64,000 nucleotides of DNA from Acanthopleura granulata (Eukaryota > Mollusca > Polyplacophora > Chitonida > Chitonidae). Under the pieces are notes generated by a model. It made no database searches. It had not been told where the DNA came from and saw only the letters and a list, made by a program, of their open reading frames with translations. Positions within the stretch are counted from its first letter, which is position 1. Each line of letters begins with the position of its first letter. Both the position numbers and the translations under genes were made by a program. The stretch spans positions 7,370,211-7,434,210 of the forward strand of contig JABBOT010000011.1 of assembly GCA_016165875.1 (NCBI GenBank). The letters are read 5' to 3'. Shown here in pieces: positions 1-13,680 of the stretch.

Positions 1-1400
1 CAAAACTTATTTTTTTAACATGCTATTAACCACTATAAACAACTTTTATTGCTTGTTGTGTAGGGTTGAACAACTTTTTCATTCGTACCCTAATTAAGTC
101 CAGCATTTATGACCAATAAAATTTGAGAAATATTAAAGATGTTAAGTTCGAATCCAATTGCTTTTTGTTTTTGGACGGGTGTTATTTTAATTCTTCCATA
201 ACATCATAATAATAACGATGAATAATTCTTAAACAAAATTTATATAAAGTACTGCAAAGCTTATCCCTGAGCTGAAAACTTTTACGTTTTGTTGCGTTGA
301 TAACATCCAGCGTATTCTCGGGCGCCGTGGTGCTGCAAAGCGTTACAAAGGCCACTAGTTCTACCTTGCTACCCGTGTTGTTTGGGCTACCGCCAGTTAG
401 TAAAGCCTTTGCTTCAGTGGGTGTGCCCTATGGGGTTATAACAGGGTGTATAAGTATAAGTAAAGCTCTTCTCTTTTTCACCTGCAGATGTGTTTATTGA
501 CATTGTTAGCTGTCTTACGTCTTGCAATCGCTATACCCCATAGCTTCGCCGCGCCCACTCTTTGTATCCATCGTAGACTACCTAATCTCGAATTAGACAC
601 CTTAGGAGAGTAAGGTCGGACTGAATCTGTTTTTACCCGTTCCTCACAAGTGTTTGGCTGTCCACGAATAAAAAAATAATTATTCCCTGAGCTGGTAGAG
701 TCTTTTCAGATGAGCAGAGGCGGTGAAAACATCGTGCTGTGAATCGCCGCGTTCCCAGTGGGGTTCGCAGCCGTCCTTGTGTGCGGCCGTCAACGAGAGG
801 GGCCTGTCAGTGAAAGGCAGCACGCCGAGGAAATCGTCCTGCCTGTGACTGACAAGCTCGGGCCCCAGCCACCGAGCGCACCCTCCCCCAAGCGAGACGT
901 ACGCACCATTCATCAGTAAATCTGTTCCCCGATTACTTCCCTTTAGAAACTCCGTGTCATAATTGTTCTGGTAATGAGGTGACGTCCAAGAGAAAGAGTT
1001 TCTTCCCTACACATTTCCATTGTGACCGCGCAAAGGCCTTTCTGAAGAGAGTCTTTTGAGTCGAGGAAGAAATCACCTCTAGACGAGAGCGCCACAATGC
1101 AACTGTTCTCTATTTTCAATCACATAGATCTACCAGTCATCTACACTGCTGTTTCGTCTATTAATTATATCCATTGAGCAAGGACAAAGGCATGAAGTCA
1201 AACATTTAATGGTTTTGAAAATTTCACAGCGAATGAAAGTGTATGACATCCAAGATAAAGAGAGTGTATAGTTAGTAAATAAGGTGGCCATATAGCGATT
1301 ACATTATATTTAAGGCTAACTCACGTTACTTGATCGTAAACGATTATTTTCTGTTTGCCAACAAGAACTGAAAAATCCAGTAAAACAAAAAAAAAACAAA
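1..1400. other. Intergenic, no gene seen
   Basis: AT-rich flanks around a GC- and CpG-richer block at about 690-930. The minus-strand frame in that block (680-913) has no recognisable domain. At about 1150-1200 a stretch has ATTAATTA and a SOX-like ACAAAGG. These may be regulatory; nothing firmer can be said. Confidence 0.5.
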
Positions 1401-1490
1401 AAAAAAATCAGTCAAGAATTCGAACCTTTGACAACATGTATGGAATGCATTCAGACCAATGAGATTTGAAAGTCCTGGCTGAATAAAAGG
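1401..1490 (-). mobile_element. Degenerate tRNA-like element with Pol III-type terminator
   Basis: On the minus strand the T-arm-like AAAGG-TTCGAAT-TCTTG has a four-of-five-pair stem and a B box (GGTTCGAAT). Upstream is a possible D stem and a CAT-containing anticodon-like loop whose position 33 is not T. A run of T (complement of 1401-1407, then 1388-1396) follows. The arms pair imperfectly, so it is more likely a pseudogene or SINE head than a functional tRNA. Confidence 0.35.
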
Positions 1491-4417
1491 TTTTTATCCA
1501 TTATTATAATCCGAACATATGAGAGTATAGTTGACAAAAATGTAGCCAGCAGCAAAGAACTAACGGAAAAAAGTTTTTGTTATGCATTCTTACAAATACC
1601 GTTACTTGTTATTTCACAACATATGCATATTTTTGTTTCACCATTAAGATCTATAAATATATTTTACAGTATTCTTTGCAGGAATAATTATGAAACACAC
1701 ATAATATGTTTTTTTTGTCATTTCAGAGATGATCGGAGAATTGTTTGTCTTGCCAATGTTTTCGTTGTCGTCTATTCTTCATGAGACCTCTGATAAGTAA
1801 AAATTTCAGGTGATGGCACCTGACTTCACGGTTGATATGTGACCATTAGGTCTTGCTATAATATAACATTTCAATACAGTACGTTTCACCCGTTTGTCAT
1901 GGCGTGTATGCATGTTTGAATTGTCCTTTCTTTATTATGACATTTTCTTTTAAAGTGAACTCCTCTAAAGGTGACAAGAAAACTAAAATGAACGGAGCAT
2001 TACTGAAGAGGGTTGGGGTGGGGTGGGAGGTGGGTGTGTGATATAATCCCATCAGATAACACTCTGATAATTTTGTAAAATTGTCGAGAAATATTAAGTT
2101 TAGATGTCTTATTAACAAAAATCTGACACGCTTTGATTGCACGATGTTTCGCACTAGTTTTCGTTTTAATGCCCCTCTCATTGTCGTTCAACAACTTTTG
2201 GAACTTTGCTTCTTATTAGTCAATTACGTTTAATTTCATTTCTTTTTAAGAGATTGATTCGCTCCATTAAATCTCTTCTGCAGAAAATATTTATCACCTT
2301 ACCGGTCAACATGTTTTTCATCCGTTAAGCCCCAGGAATATTCTTTTTCCCCTCCTTGCCGAATTAAATTAACGGGGGATCGCAGGATTCAACGACTTGA
2401 TTGACGGTGCTATATTTCACGGCGACCTCTGCACTTTGACCTCCCAGAGAAGCAAGGGTCATTAAGTAATTCTCACAGTGCACTTGTTCACAGCTGGTTT
2501 TAATTCCCCTATCTGATAAGGCGATGTGAAATAGCACACACAAGGCATAGCGATGGAAATCTTTTGGGCAGAAGCGAAGTGAAGTGCAAAACAATTTCGC
2601 GCGCAGGATATTAAGACGATACCATTTTGAGAGACGCGAAGAAGATTGCAGAGAAGGAAAAGCCTCATAGATAGTAATCTCTGCGCGAGACGAAAATCTT
2701 TTAGGGAAGGAGAGATCCAAAGTCTGTATAAACGTGTTCCTCGTCCGGATTTATTGCCTAACTTGTGTTAGGTTGCACCTTTCTCAAGATCAACCCAAAT
2801 GGTTGGAGGCGAGCCTTCGTTAACGCACTTTTGAAGCGAAACATTAATTCTCGGCGTTCTTATCAAACTTAATGAAAGCAGCCGTGGAGGGGAAACTTTG
2901 CGACCTTCGCACCCTAGTCTTGATTCTATCAACAGATTAATATCGCCTTATTTTCACGTATGTGCTCCTTCCTCTTGGAAGCCGTAGCTCTCACATTTAA
3001 GAATCAGCGACGTGCTTGGTGGTTTGCTCTTCCCAGGATTACTGGTATCAAGTGCCCCCACCCCTCAGGGGGGCTGCTCTACGATAGCTTAAATATTTTC
3101 GCATCATTTTTAAAACTGCTTGTTATATATTCCCTCTCTCATCTATGGTAGGGTGGCTTCCCCACACTCCCTCTCTCTCCCACATCAGACGCCAAAATTC
3201 AGTTACGTTTTAGTTTCGTGCATAACTGTTTTTTTCTTTCTGAATGACATACAGCCTTAACGCGATGTTATTGAGATTGACCGTACTTAAACCAGTTTAA
3301 CTTGGGAATTATAGAAAAAGTGTGATGCATTCTTTAAATTAAATGTAAAAGGCTTACGTTCCATATTAAATCCGTGATTGTTCACCCAGGTTGAAAGTCA
3401 ATACTGATTACATTATTTTAAAAAAGAGGTTATAATTGGTTTTATTAACATATTTCAGGACTACGGTTATTTACGATTTGTATGTTTACCAGCAATTCAT
3501 CCAAAAGCACAATAATGTGTAAACACTTTTTCAAAAACTTTGAAGGACGAGAGTTTGTGCATTAAAATACTTGTTTAGATATTTCTATGGAGAATTTTCG
3601 TCATGAGGAAATGTTTAAAGTTGCTTCAGAAAACCAAGGTTTCGTATATCACACGTAAATGTCAGCTGGTTATTTTCTGTCAAGGCCTCGTTTCACGCAT
3701 GACATATAATGTAATGTGAAGGCAACGACTGCTGCATCTCGCCATGCAATACTTATGTACGTGTAAATTTGCCATAGCATAGCTAGGAGTGTGTAACGCT
3801 ATTAAACGTTATAAGATCTGGGAATATATGGCACTTTATTATTGCAAGTCCAGTAGTGTCCGTGAATTTTATTACACGGCAAACCTTGGTGAAAATCTTT
3901 CAATTTTAATTTAACTTTACATTCAACTACAGCTTTTCTGTCCCCTTTACTACGGCAGACAATGCGTTGTGTATATCCTTGCTCTGCTGCATCTCACCCG
4001 TCATTCATTTTGTAAATAAATTGAAATTGAAATCATGGAATCCATCCTACAGGATTCAGCCATCAATTCAACCATCCGTTAGTCCCCCTCCCCACCAAAA
4101 ACAATAACATGAAATTGATTTTTCATCTACTTTTCAAACCCCCTTAAATACAATACGCAAAGAAAAAGAAGTTTTGTCTTATGAATTATATCGTGAATAT
4201 ATGACTGGTTCTTTGACCGACATTTATTAAGGTCTTTCCCCATCACGCAACTATTGTACATGAAATATTCTATATGCTGGCACCTAAAGCGTGGCGTGTT
4301 GAAACGGAATCATAACCGATATTTCCCTGAAAGTACATAACATATATTGTCCATGCATGCTTAATATATATGTGGCTGCAAACATATCTAATATGGCTGC
4401 TGATGGTCATGATTTTC
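1491..4417. other. Intergenic, no gene seen
   Basis: Mostly AT-rich. The part at 2340-2930 is more complex, with few stops on the minus strand (118-codon frame 2364-2720), but no domain is recognisable and no good start or splice context was found. A CCTAAC/GTTAGG inverted repeat lies near 2758-2773. Confidence 0.5.
2015..2034 (+). other. G-quadruplex motif
   Basis: Four G-tracts of three or more (2015-2018, 2020-2023, 2025-2027, 2032-2034) with loops of 1, 1 and 4, fitting the standard G3+N1-7 rule. No gene is visible near it. Confidence 0.6.
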
Positions 4418-4520
4418 CACCGGTCTCTGCCCGACTTCCTTCCATCATAATGCTGGCCGCCGTCGTATAAGTGAAATGTTCTTGAGTGGGGCGTAAAACA
4501 CCAATCAAATAAATAAATAT
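4418..4520 (+). mobile_element. SINE 3' portion with AAAT tail
   Basis: Contains CATAATGCTGGCCGCCGTCG, then GTGAAATGTTCTTGAGT, GGCGTAAAACACCAATC and an (AAAT)n tail. The CATAATGCTGGCCGC block recurs in the minus-strand copy near 56160-56275, and the tail is shared by the copies at 30690 and 61165. The upstream part (4380-4417) may belong to the same element, but I see no tRNA head. Confidence 0.75.
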
Positions 4521-7500
4521 CTAACATGGAGCTTTGCAAAAACTGAGCTAATATGACTTTTCTCTTGCCTAATTTAATCATTTCCTGCGTAATTCATGTT
4601 CCTAAAATAGTTTAGAGTAGACACAGGAATCGCACGCCATAGCGTTTCTGATATGTGGATTGTTGGCCGCACGAATCACCCCTGCACCATGGATAACAAC
4701 GAGAATATCATAGTGAATATGCAGTTCCAATGTTCCTAGAAAATATTTCATTTTTTACGATTTACAAAAATATGATTGTGTGAACCAACATAGCTACTTC
4801 GCAATAAATTAGAACTGTCCAGGTTTACTTCAAATACAAATGATTTTGGTTAAGGTAATCATATTTTTATTATAATGGGACTTCCTCAGCAAATCGCCCT
4901 AAAATAGCGAAACCTGCTTTTGACGTTACTTTTGCCTTCTGATAAAACAAAAAGTAAGAATCACAGATCTCTTGTATAGTACTTGTATGTCACATTCACG
5001 CAGGTTTTCTCTATTCTTCTGCACTTCACTACTGCAACACCCGAGGGCGGGGTTTTTTTTTTTTTTTTATAAATTTGGCGTCAGGCTTAAAATGCTTTAG
5101 AAATTTTCGTTACATGAGTACTGCGGGGATTCATTCATTCACGATTTGTCTTCTGCTTTTGTTTATATTCCTCAAACATTTTCCCACATTAAAGCCCATG
5201 GATAAGAGTTTCCATACAAGGTAAACCACCATCTCTGGTAGTTTCACCCGCGACCAAGGCTACACATTGCCATTATAATCTGTGCGTGGCCATCCGTAAA
5301 GTGAAACAAATTATAACGAATAAAAGAAATGCTACAGTTTTACAAAAAGAACCGGCGGTCTAAATATGCGTGTGTCAGTTGTCTTTGACATCGTTTGGTC
5401 CATACAGCGACAATAATTACTGGAATTTATTCTGGTTAGTTGAAGAAACGGTGAAAGTCGAATGCCGACGGGGAAAACCAACATCGTTACCGCGGACCTC
5501 AGTCGCCTTTGGACATATTTTGACACGGCCATTCACTGAAGCGTCTAACAGGACACAGCACCAGACGATGTTAACACCTTTTTTGTTTAATTTGAGGCCT
5601 AATTTCGGTTAAAACAGTCGGAGTGTCTGTTTTGGAAGAGGGTAATGCTCCCGAGACAATACTCAGAACGCGTGCCCAACCCTCTAGTTTGCCCTCAAGG
5701 GGCACAAAAGTCCACTGGTTGTATGCTCAGACACATGGGGTTTACAACTCTGCAGTATGACTCGAGGGCACTGGATAGTTAATTCGAGCAGCCCTTAAAT
5801 CAACTCGAGTCCCTTTAAAATCGCGAAGACTGTTTGGGTGCATTGCCCTGCGCAAACAGGAAGCCATGGAGATGGGAGCAATCAGTTCAGTGCCGACATA
5901 TTGTCTTAATATCCAAATTAATTCAGCCATGAACTGTTGAAATCTGAACCGAGCAAGCACGAATCTTTTTCTCGTCATACAGGCAGGCGTATAGTCACTC
6001 TCAGAGGTAGAAAAATTGTCCCTATAGCTTGTGTCAATAATAGCGGTGTAAATTGAGCACGGGCCATGGCGACAGGGGAAAATGGACATTTTTGCAAACA
6101 CACACATTCATATTTCATTTCTCCTCCAAAACTTAGTGTAACAAGTTTACCCTTTTAAAACTGTTCGACGCCTTCTGGCATTCCATCCCTCGAGCAGACG
6201 ACACTCGTGGACACGTGCGCCACATATGCGGGTGATATTTTGCCAAGAAGCCATTGTTTCGGATTTGACACCGCTCGGGTCTGGAAATGAGTTCACAATA
6301 CCTAAAAAGTGACCATTTCCGAGAGAGGGAGACATGTGCAATTTGTTCGCGAGCACAGTTAGCTACTTCGTACAAGATTCTTAGCTCCCGTAATGGCGTA
6401 GTGTTAAGGACAAAAATGTCTTTAATAGGATATTCTCAGTCCCAGGCGTACCAATACTCTCGAAAACTGTTTCGTTTTTACTTCGGATTCTTGACGTTGT
6501 TGTTTCACTGCCTCTCCCTATCGCTCCGCCCCCTCTATCCGCGTGGCAAGCTCAGTGCCTCGCTCCAAACATATGGCCTGAGGAAGAAACCCATGGTGTT
6601 GATAAGGCCGATGGATGCTCAACGATGAAATACTCGGTCACATCTTGATTATCCGAGTCAGTTGATGTTTGCTTTACTCAGTCGTTAAGTACACTGTCTA
6701 TCATGTACTGGACTGCATCTCTCGGCCTTATCAACATTAAACACAGCGGAAAGGGCTTTAATAGCTCCACTGACAGATACAAACAGGTTGCAAATGGCAT
6801 AAACTAAGACGTTTTCAGACAGCACTTATTAAGACATTCTCGGTCAATCGACGGATACATTGAACTTGACGCCATATCTCGCATGAGATGATGTCTATCT
6901 GTTTCATTTGCAGACTCGTCTCGTTTAAATGAATGCGATAATCGCTGTCTTGTTTCATCGGAAAACACGTGTTCACGATTTATTTAAAAGAACATTTCCA
7001 ATATTAAATGAAACTTGTAAAGTGTCTTCGTAGAGTTCACGAATGAATCCATACGTAATTCCACATCGCTGTTAGCATCATCTCATAAACGTTTCAGGAT
7101 ATAAATAAGCTTAATTTAATCTCGATGAAATGTATTATGCATGTGTCACTTCTATTGTAACAGTTGCATGTCCCATGTGTTTCGGATAAATCTATCTGGA
7201 AGTCCATGTTTCCTGTTGGAAATAATCTTTGGAGAGCCACAGTCTTGAACGGGCACACCACGCAGCGTTTTTATATAAAGATTGGGGGTGGCAATCCCAT
7301 CTTTCCAAAACGACACCGCCTTCAACGTATGTCCGTATTTGTGCTCAGGTCACGGTTTTGACATAACCGATGTGAAAACAAACGTCATCTCGTGTGACCA
7401 CAGCCACCCCGATAAAGTGTGAGACTTGACCTGTACACACAAACAAATCCGTCCGTTCTTCGGAAGGACTAAGTAAACCCACATAACCGATTCGGACATT

Positions 7501-9033
7501 TGGGGTGCAAAAGTCAAGACCAATATATCGAATGTCCAATTAAGCCAGGAACCACCGCTTTATGCCAGTACACTGAGCTATACTCTACCTCTACTTACAG
7601 CTTGGTGGCCTCTCACTGGAGTTACAAGACATTGCTTAAAGGCCAATACAGCAACTTACATCCCCAGTGTTATGGTATGAGTAGACTTAAAACTGCAGTG
7701 ATGATAACTGTCATCACCGGTCTACAGTTACTTGAGTATTGCATCGTCATCACATTTAATAAACAGTCACATGAAAACATATCTAAAGCAGGTTTTCTTT
7801 GATGATAGTGGTGAAAGTCGTATTATCGGCGTTTTACAGATTTTGATTCACGTCACTGAGAACTTGCGACTCCTATACCCACTTCAAAAAAACTATGAGA
7901 CAAAGCTTTTTGTATAATTACTCGTTATTATCTGTTTTCGGTCTGCAGAAAATTGCTGAAAACTTTCGTCAATTAAGGGCAACACACAGTCTACTTTTCA
8001 TACATAGAATCAAACACACATGTGTATTGGTACATTTCCCATGGAAACGTCATACAAGGGCAATTGTCTGTTTGTCTTTAAAAATATCAGGTTTTCTTCA
8101 GAATAACAGTGCGTGGATACAAACTCTTGACCGAGAAGTCACAAAACAATGCGGCATCAAATCTTCAGGAAGGAGTGTCTTGGTTTTAGGTCGATGTCTG
8201 GGTGTATCTCGATGAAGGAAACAAGCAAGCATACATTTCCCTCCACATCAGTAACTGTCCAGATTCAAACTGTCCAAACCCGCGTCGAGAAGAGTAGATT
8301 CAGTATGGTTCCTGTTTATTCAGCTTATCCAAATTCCAGCCTTAGTCCGCCAGAGAGCGCGGAAGACGGCAATATTGGCGATTAGAGATGTAGCTTACCC
8401 TGCTACTTAGTACCCCCTCCCCTGAACTATAGTATCTGGGATAAACTGCAGCCGACTATATAGGACAAGACATAGTACACTACCACATGTCAAACGCCCA
8501 ATCTCTTCTCTTGTTCGCTTAGCAGGAAAGTCGTATCGTGTTTTCATAATATGGGCGACAGCAAATAAACACCGTTCTACAAACGAGTAGCTCGGCAAAT
8601 CTCTGAATGGAAGCCCACAAATCTAGAAGGCGTTCAACTAGGGTATAGATTTCATCAAAAAATAGCAAGGCGAGTATATTAAGATGTTCCCTTGATGGGC
8701 CAGGGTGTCGGGGGTTAAATGGATATGTCTAGAGAGGCAGAACAGAGACAGAGGGACGGGAAACAGCTGCCTGTGGTAACGTCGACATGTCATCCACAGA
8801 CGCTTCCAGCAAGGGACTCCGTATATTCTGGTTGAATAAGAGTTGCTCGGGAAATCCATCGGGCGGCAAAACAGACGAGGCGCTAGCCCGCGTCGCGCAC
8901 GGTCAGTCTTATCCAAATGCATGTGTGTGGGAATCACATTTTGACGAAAACGATTTAGGCCTAAATGATCAACCGTCTTTCATCACTTCCCTGGCCAGTC
9001 ACTCTCCATGTATAGCTTCATCATTTTCCACAG
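4521..9033. other. Intergenic, no gene seen
   Basis: Alternates AT-rich DNA with more balanced blocks (5330-6640, 7160-7580, 8640-9030). Frames up to 124 codons, such as 5742-6107 minus and 8787-9161 plus, have no recognisable family features. Confidence 0.5.
5053..5068. repeat. Homopolymer T16
   Basis: Sixteen T in a row. No SINE body is recognised beside it. Confidence 0.9.
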
Positions 9034-9050
9034 TGACAGCCCATAAATCA
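9034..9050 (-). promoter_or_regulatory. Composite MEIS + PBX-HOX site
   Basis: TGACAG (9034-9039, plus strand) is followed one base later by CCATAAATCA (9041-9050), which on the minus strand is TGATTTATGG, the classic PBX-posterior-HOX site. It lies in a mixed-composition block (about 8640-9170) in otherwise AT-rich DNA. Both motifs are exact; occupancy is inferred. Confidence 0.3.
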
Positions 9051-12000
9051 TGCCGCGCAGCACCCCTGTCGCTATCGTCCGGCATTTACCCACGACACCG
9101 AGATGCACGTGAGGATTGGTATGATGCACCCCGATCTTTTAATAACGCATCCAGGCTTTGAAAGCTCAAAGCAAGACTAAGGCGGTCACAGCATTTCCTA
9201 GTTGTAAAAGTGTTGTATTAGTTTTCATCTGAAAGCACCACTCTACCTAAAGGCTACCAAACTTATGATGTGTCCAAAGTTAACAGTTGATGTCTAGACA
9301 ATTGTTGGAGATGATGCGAAATAAAATACGACCATAAATCTAACGGTCTTTTGAGTATAGGATGTTACATACACCGAAGTGACTTTAAGCATGCTTGACA
9401 ATGAACCGGACAATTCATATCGCTCGTGTCTTTAAAGAAAGCCATGCGGGTATTAAAAATACTAACACAAGCATCTCCGAATGAGTATATGGACTAAAAA
9501 ATTCAAAGGATGTTGGATATCAAACTGGAAAAAAGAGAATACCTAAACTCGTCTTTGCGCTATTTACAGAAAATATTTTCAGATTTTAAATTGCCATTTT
9601 TTTAAAGGGAAGGCACATCAAGTGATACCTCAGAAAAACACCTTATTTGCACAATTACATAAAGGGCTATTCTTTCAAATGAGGAGTAGTATTTGCTGAA
9701 GTGATGTGACATTTTCAAAAAAAAACGGTAGATTTATATAGGCGGACATGAATGAGCGTAAACTCGGTCTAAAAACAAACAAACTGGACTTTTCATTCCC
9801 AATTTCATATACAAGACATATGTATTCTTTGCGTCATTCGGAATGCCCTCTCTCGGTTAAGATTTCCACGTATATACAACACTAGGTTTATCTGTAAAGT
9901 GGCAAGGCTATTAAATGGCCGAGATAATTTTGCGCCCTGCCTTATGCCAAACCTACTCAGCCAGAGCATCACTCAAAACACATGATTAAAAAAGAAATGC
10001 AATCTCAGGCGGAAACCGGTCATATAATCTTATCCTTTAAAAATGTGTTTTAGAAAGCGTTAATTTTTGTCGCTGCACTCTTTCACCGCGCAGCCAGATG
10101 GTCGGGATATAATATCTCTCTTAATCATATATCCATTTGTTTATTTTAAGTGACCTCTATACTATGGCTTATGTTAATAATCATACAAGAGGTCTTTTAT
10201 ATATATAGTGAGCTAATCTCGGAATTTTGAGGCCTTTTTCACATAATATAAGAAAACTGTCTTTATAGTAATTGTGGTATACTGTTTAACATTTATAAAA
10301 ATGTTGCACATTATAAGTAGTTGAAAACACAGTTATTCGCTTGCAGTTCAATACATGTATCGAGTATTTATGTGTGTGTTAGATAATAAATTCTCATTTT
10401 GTTTTCTGCCTATTGTTGAGGTGTTAGCTTGAGTAGATCTAGATGTATATTTATTAAACCCCTTGTCTGAAGTTTAATCACCTATTAAATGCGTTGAGCG
10501 TTGGTCATCTTACGGTGTATTCGTGTAGATAAAAGGCGAATAACACCTAAAATGATGCTCGATGTAACCTTCCACTATGTAGTGTTAAATGACAAGAAGG
10601 TAGCCCATTGACATACTCATATACCCTGTGGCAATATAAACATATATGTATGGTGTATGTGCATTATATTAAAGACTTTTTTGTGGTTTGAATTCATGCT
10701 TTGCTGAAAATATATATATAAATAGCATTGCAACGTGTCGCATTGCACATTACGTAAAGATCATTTTTAATCAAGTTTCTGTGCAGTTTTTGTAGACTTT
10801 ACACACTATGTACAAATACTGAAAAAATGTATAAACTGTTTGGAATTTGTCTGTAAACTAGGGTTATTTCGGCCAGAGTTTGTTTGTGAACTGCAACACA
10901 ACGTAACGTTCGTAACGTGCTTTCCTTTGCACACATTTTTAATTCGATTCATTATAATGAAATACAATCATTATTTGGTTCATTCTATCGCAGAAATAAT
11001 TCCTTGTGCCATAATGCTTTTTTTATTGTGAGAACGGAATTACCGTTATAGTTTCCGTGCATTGTTTCTGGTTACTTCGAACGCTATGTGATTCACAAGT
11101 GGCGAACAATATACTGTGAAACAAAATGGTAGTAGTTAGTCTTCTAATTTTTTTTCTAAATTTCTATAACATGTGAGTATTAATAAATCCATATACACAC
11201 TCGGCATTTAATCTTTCCTATTTAAATGTATTAATAAGGGTTTGAGATCATGAAATACGCCGTACACTATATAGCTATGCTGTTCGTCACTGCCTTATGC
11301 ATTGGTCTTTCCAAACGCATTTATATATGGTTAATTTTACTGAGTGGATTGTCATTGGTAAATTTTCTAGTCTCCCCTCAATCTATTGACATTCGTCATT
11401 GAGGATTATTGGTCAGAAGTGAAAGCTGATTCGAGCACAAAAAGAGATGTTGTATGGTTATAGGGATGATCACAAACGCTGAGGCTGTGCAATTCATTTT
11501 ATGTCCCGCCCTGTGTATACAAAGTGTTTGGCGTAGCGGCGCATCCAGTGTCTCTCAATGAGGACCACAGCGGCGTTCGACAACAACACACCTAGCTTTT
11601 ATCAATTGCTTTTTGGGCACCCCCCGCCGTGACGAGGTAATTTCCGATATAATCCTGTAGCTTGTCGAGAATTTGAAGAGCCATCGAGGCTTGAAGCTAA
11701 GCACTGAAGCCAACGACCACAGCAAGATTCATCATACGGCTTTTTTTTTCCCACCCTGGTCTTAATTCTCTGCAAGAGCACCGATGCCCATCGTCAAAAA
11801 CATAATGGCATTTCATAAATCGACACTTTGTCCCCGTGCTCGCTCGCAGAAGAGAGGAAAACCATTTGGATTATTGAGCGGTTACGGGGATGTCTCTTGG
11901 TCACAAAGCGAACTTGTATAGGCCAGTGCCTTGGCAATGCGCGAAACCTGATATTGACGATTTACCATTCGATTGTTTATATGTCAGTGACTAACAAGAA

Positions 12001-13589
12001 AGGCTCTCTTTAAATCAATACCAATTGCACAATTCGACAAAAATGCTCAGGAAAAAAGTCTTTCAAGAGGTTGTTTGGAAATTAACTATTGCACGGAGTT
12101 ACGTTACATTCAGAGGCAACAGACTGTGAAAAATGTTACGAATGCTTGCGTTTGAATGTGGATAAGATCTGTTTTTTCCTTTACCTTCTCCCTTTAAAAC
12201 ACGATTTACCAGTTTTCTTACAAAATCGCTGCAGAACACAGACAGTTACAATGAAAGTTGGAAAAACTTTACTTAATTTATTTTGTCGCTATTTAACGTC
12301 ATTATCTTAACCCGCCGTGTGCAACGAGAACAGTGCTTTGGTTGATTAAGACAGTATATATACAAATTGCCTTTGACCATTCGCTAAAATGTGATAGAAT
12401 ATGAATGGTGCTATATTAACATTAAAATGTTCACTGTCCATATGTACAAGTTAAACATATCACTTTCTCTATCCACAATAAGAGATTTTGAATCTTTACT
12501 CAACGTGAATTGTCACAGTTAAAGACCACCGCTATATATGAGCCACTGGAAGCTACAAATTCTCGTGATGCTTCAAGAGTGTGGTGAATGTTTCAAGTTC
12601 ATAGTGTCAGTAACTGCTAAAACATGTCATTTCAACACAAGTGTTTAAAAATCTTTGGTAAAAAAAAAACACGTGGTTTAAACGACCGCGTCGTCAAAAG
12701 TTTCTGTGACTTTTGAGTCCAGAGCTGCCCATGTATCAAGCGACCGCCTCGTTATGAAAAGAACTGTTGATTTTCAATGTGGTAGCCTAAGCATGAAGAA
12801 TCCTGCACGTAGGATGTGTCAATCCTACACGACTCTCCGTGAATCCTATTGGATGAAAACCAGAATTCCAATGTCTCATGTCTCAATCTGGCCCATCAAA
12901 GATTCCATTTGCCACATCATAGAGTCATCCGCCCTCTCAAAGATTTCTTGTCCCTTCACCTGTCTTTATCTGTAAGATGAAAAAAGAAACATATATACGT
13001 ATGTATATAGTTCAGTGTTTATTATTGATTGTTTGGAGGGTTGATTGATTCATTAATTAATTAATTCTTTGACGTATTGAATGATTCATGGACTGGTTGA
13101 TCATCCGGTTTGTGCTTAGTGTCATACTCTGATGGGTTCGCTGATAAATATGTTTTTAAATAACCTGCTCCAAGTTTCTAGGTAGATAAAGTAAAACTCT
13201 CTGACCGCTTCCCTACAAAAAACCAACTAACACTGTATACACATGCAAACCACAGGCTCTGTCGACAGGCCGACAGGAACTGTCACACAAGCGTAAGCTA
13301 GGTTCGAGCATGCGTAAAGAATCTTCTAGCTGAGAGGCTGCTGGACTCTCCCGACTGCATCGATATTTGTATATACAACATAGAACAATAGCTGTAATGG
13401 ACACGTGATCTATCCGAAGAAAATTCTGAGCGGACAAGAATTAATGTTGTTAAATGTCATTAGTTAATAAAATTAGTAACAGTATTATGGTTTTTTTTTT
13501 GTTTTTTGTTTTGGTTGTATTTATTTATTTATTATTGTTGCAAGAATTACACATTCTGAATACAGTACAAGGCTCTAGTGCTGAAAATT
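9051..13589. other. Intergenic, no gene seen
   Basis: AT-rich, especially 10000-11450. A more balanced part at 11480-11780 ends in a T-run near 11740. A short GTAGGAT/ATCCTAC hairpin sits at 12809-12828. A low-complexity ATTA/GATT stretch at 13018-13075 may be a decayed SINE tail. Confidence 0.5.
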
Positions 13590-13680
13590 AGTCCCACCAA
13601 TTCGACACTCGAATTAGTGACCTCTGAGTCGGACACCTAATCGCCCGCAGTACACGCCAGCTGCTTAATGAATTCAATAT
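13590..13680 (-). mobile_element. Possible tRNA-like SINE head
   Basis: On the minus strand, TTAAGCAGCTGGCGTG (A-box-like), GTCCGACTCAGAGGTC (anticodon-arm-like) and AATTCGAGTGTC (B-box-like) occur in tRNA order. Stem pairing is poor. I see no tail or target-site duplication. Confidence 0.3.

Noticed and set aside
7331..7490. Possible tandem duplication marked by GTCCGT and ACATAACCGA
   Set aside because: The two pairs have different spacings (120 and 110) and the sequence between them does not align convincingly by eye.
8787..9161. 124-codon plus-strand frame
   Set aside because: No recognisable domain, an opposite-strand frame overlaps it (8638-8937), and it coincides with a likely regulatory block.
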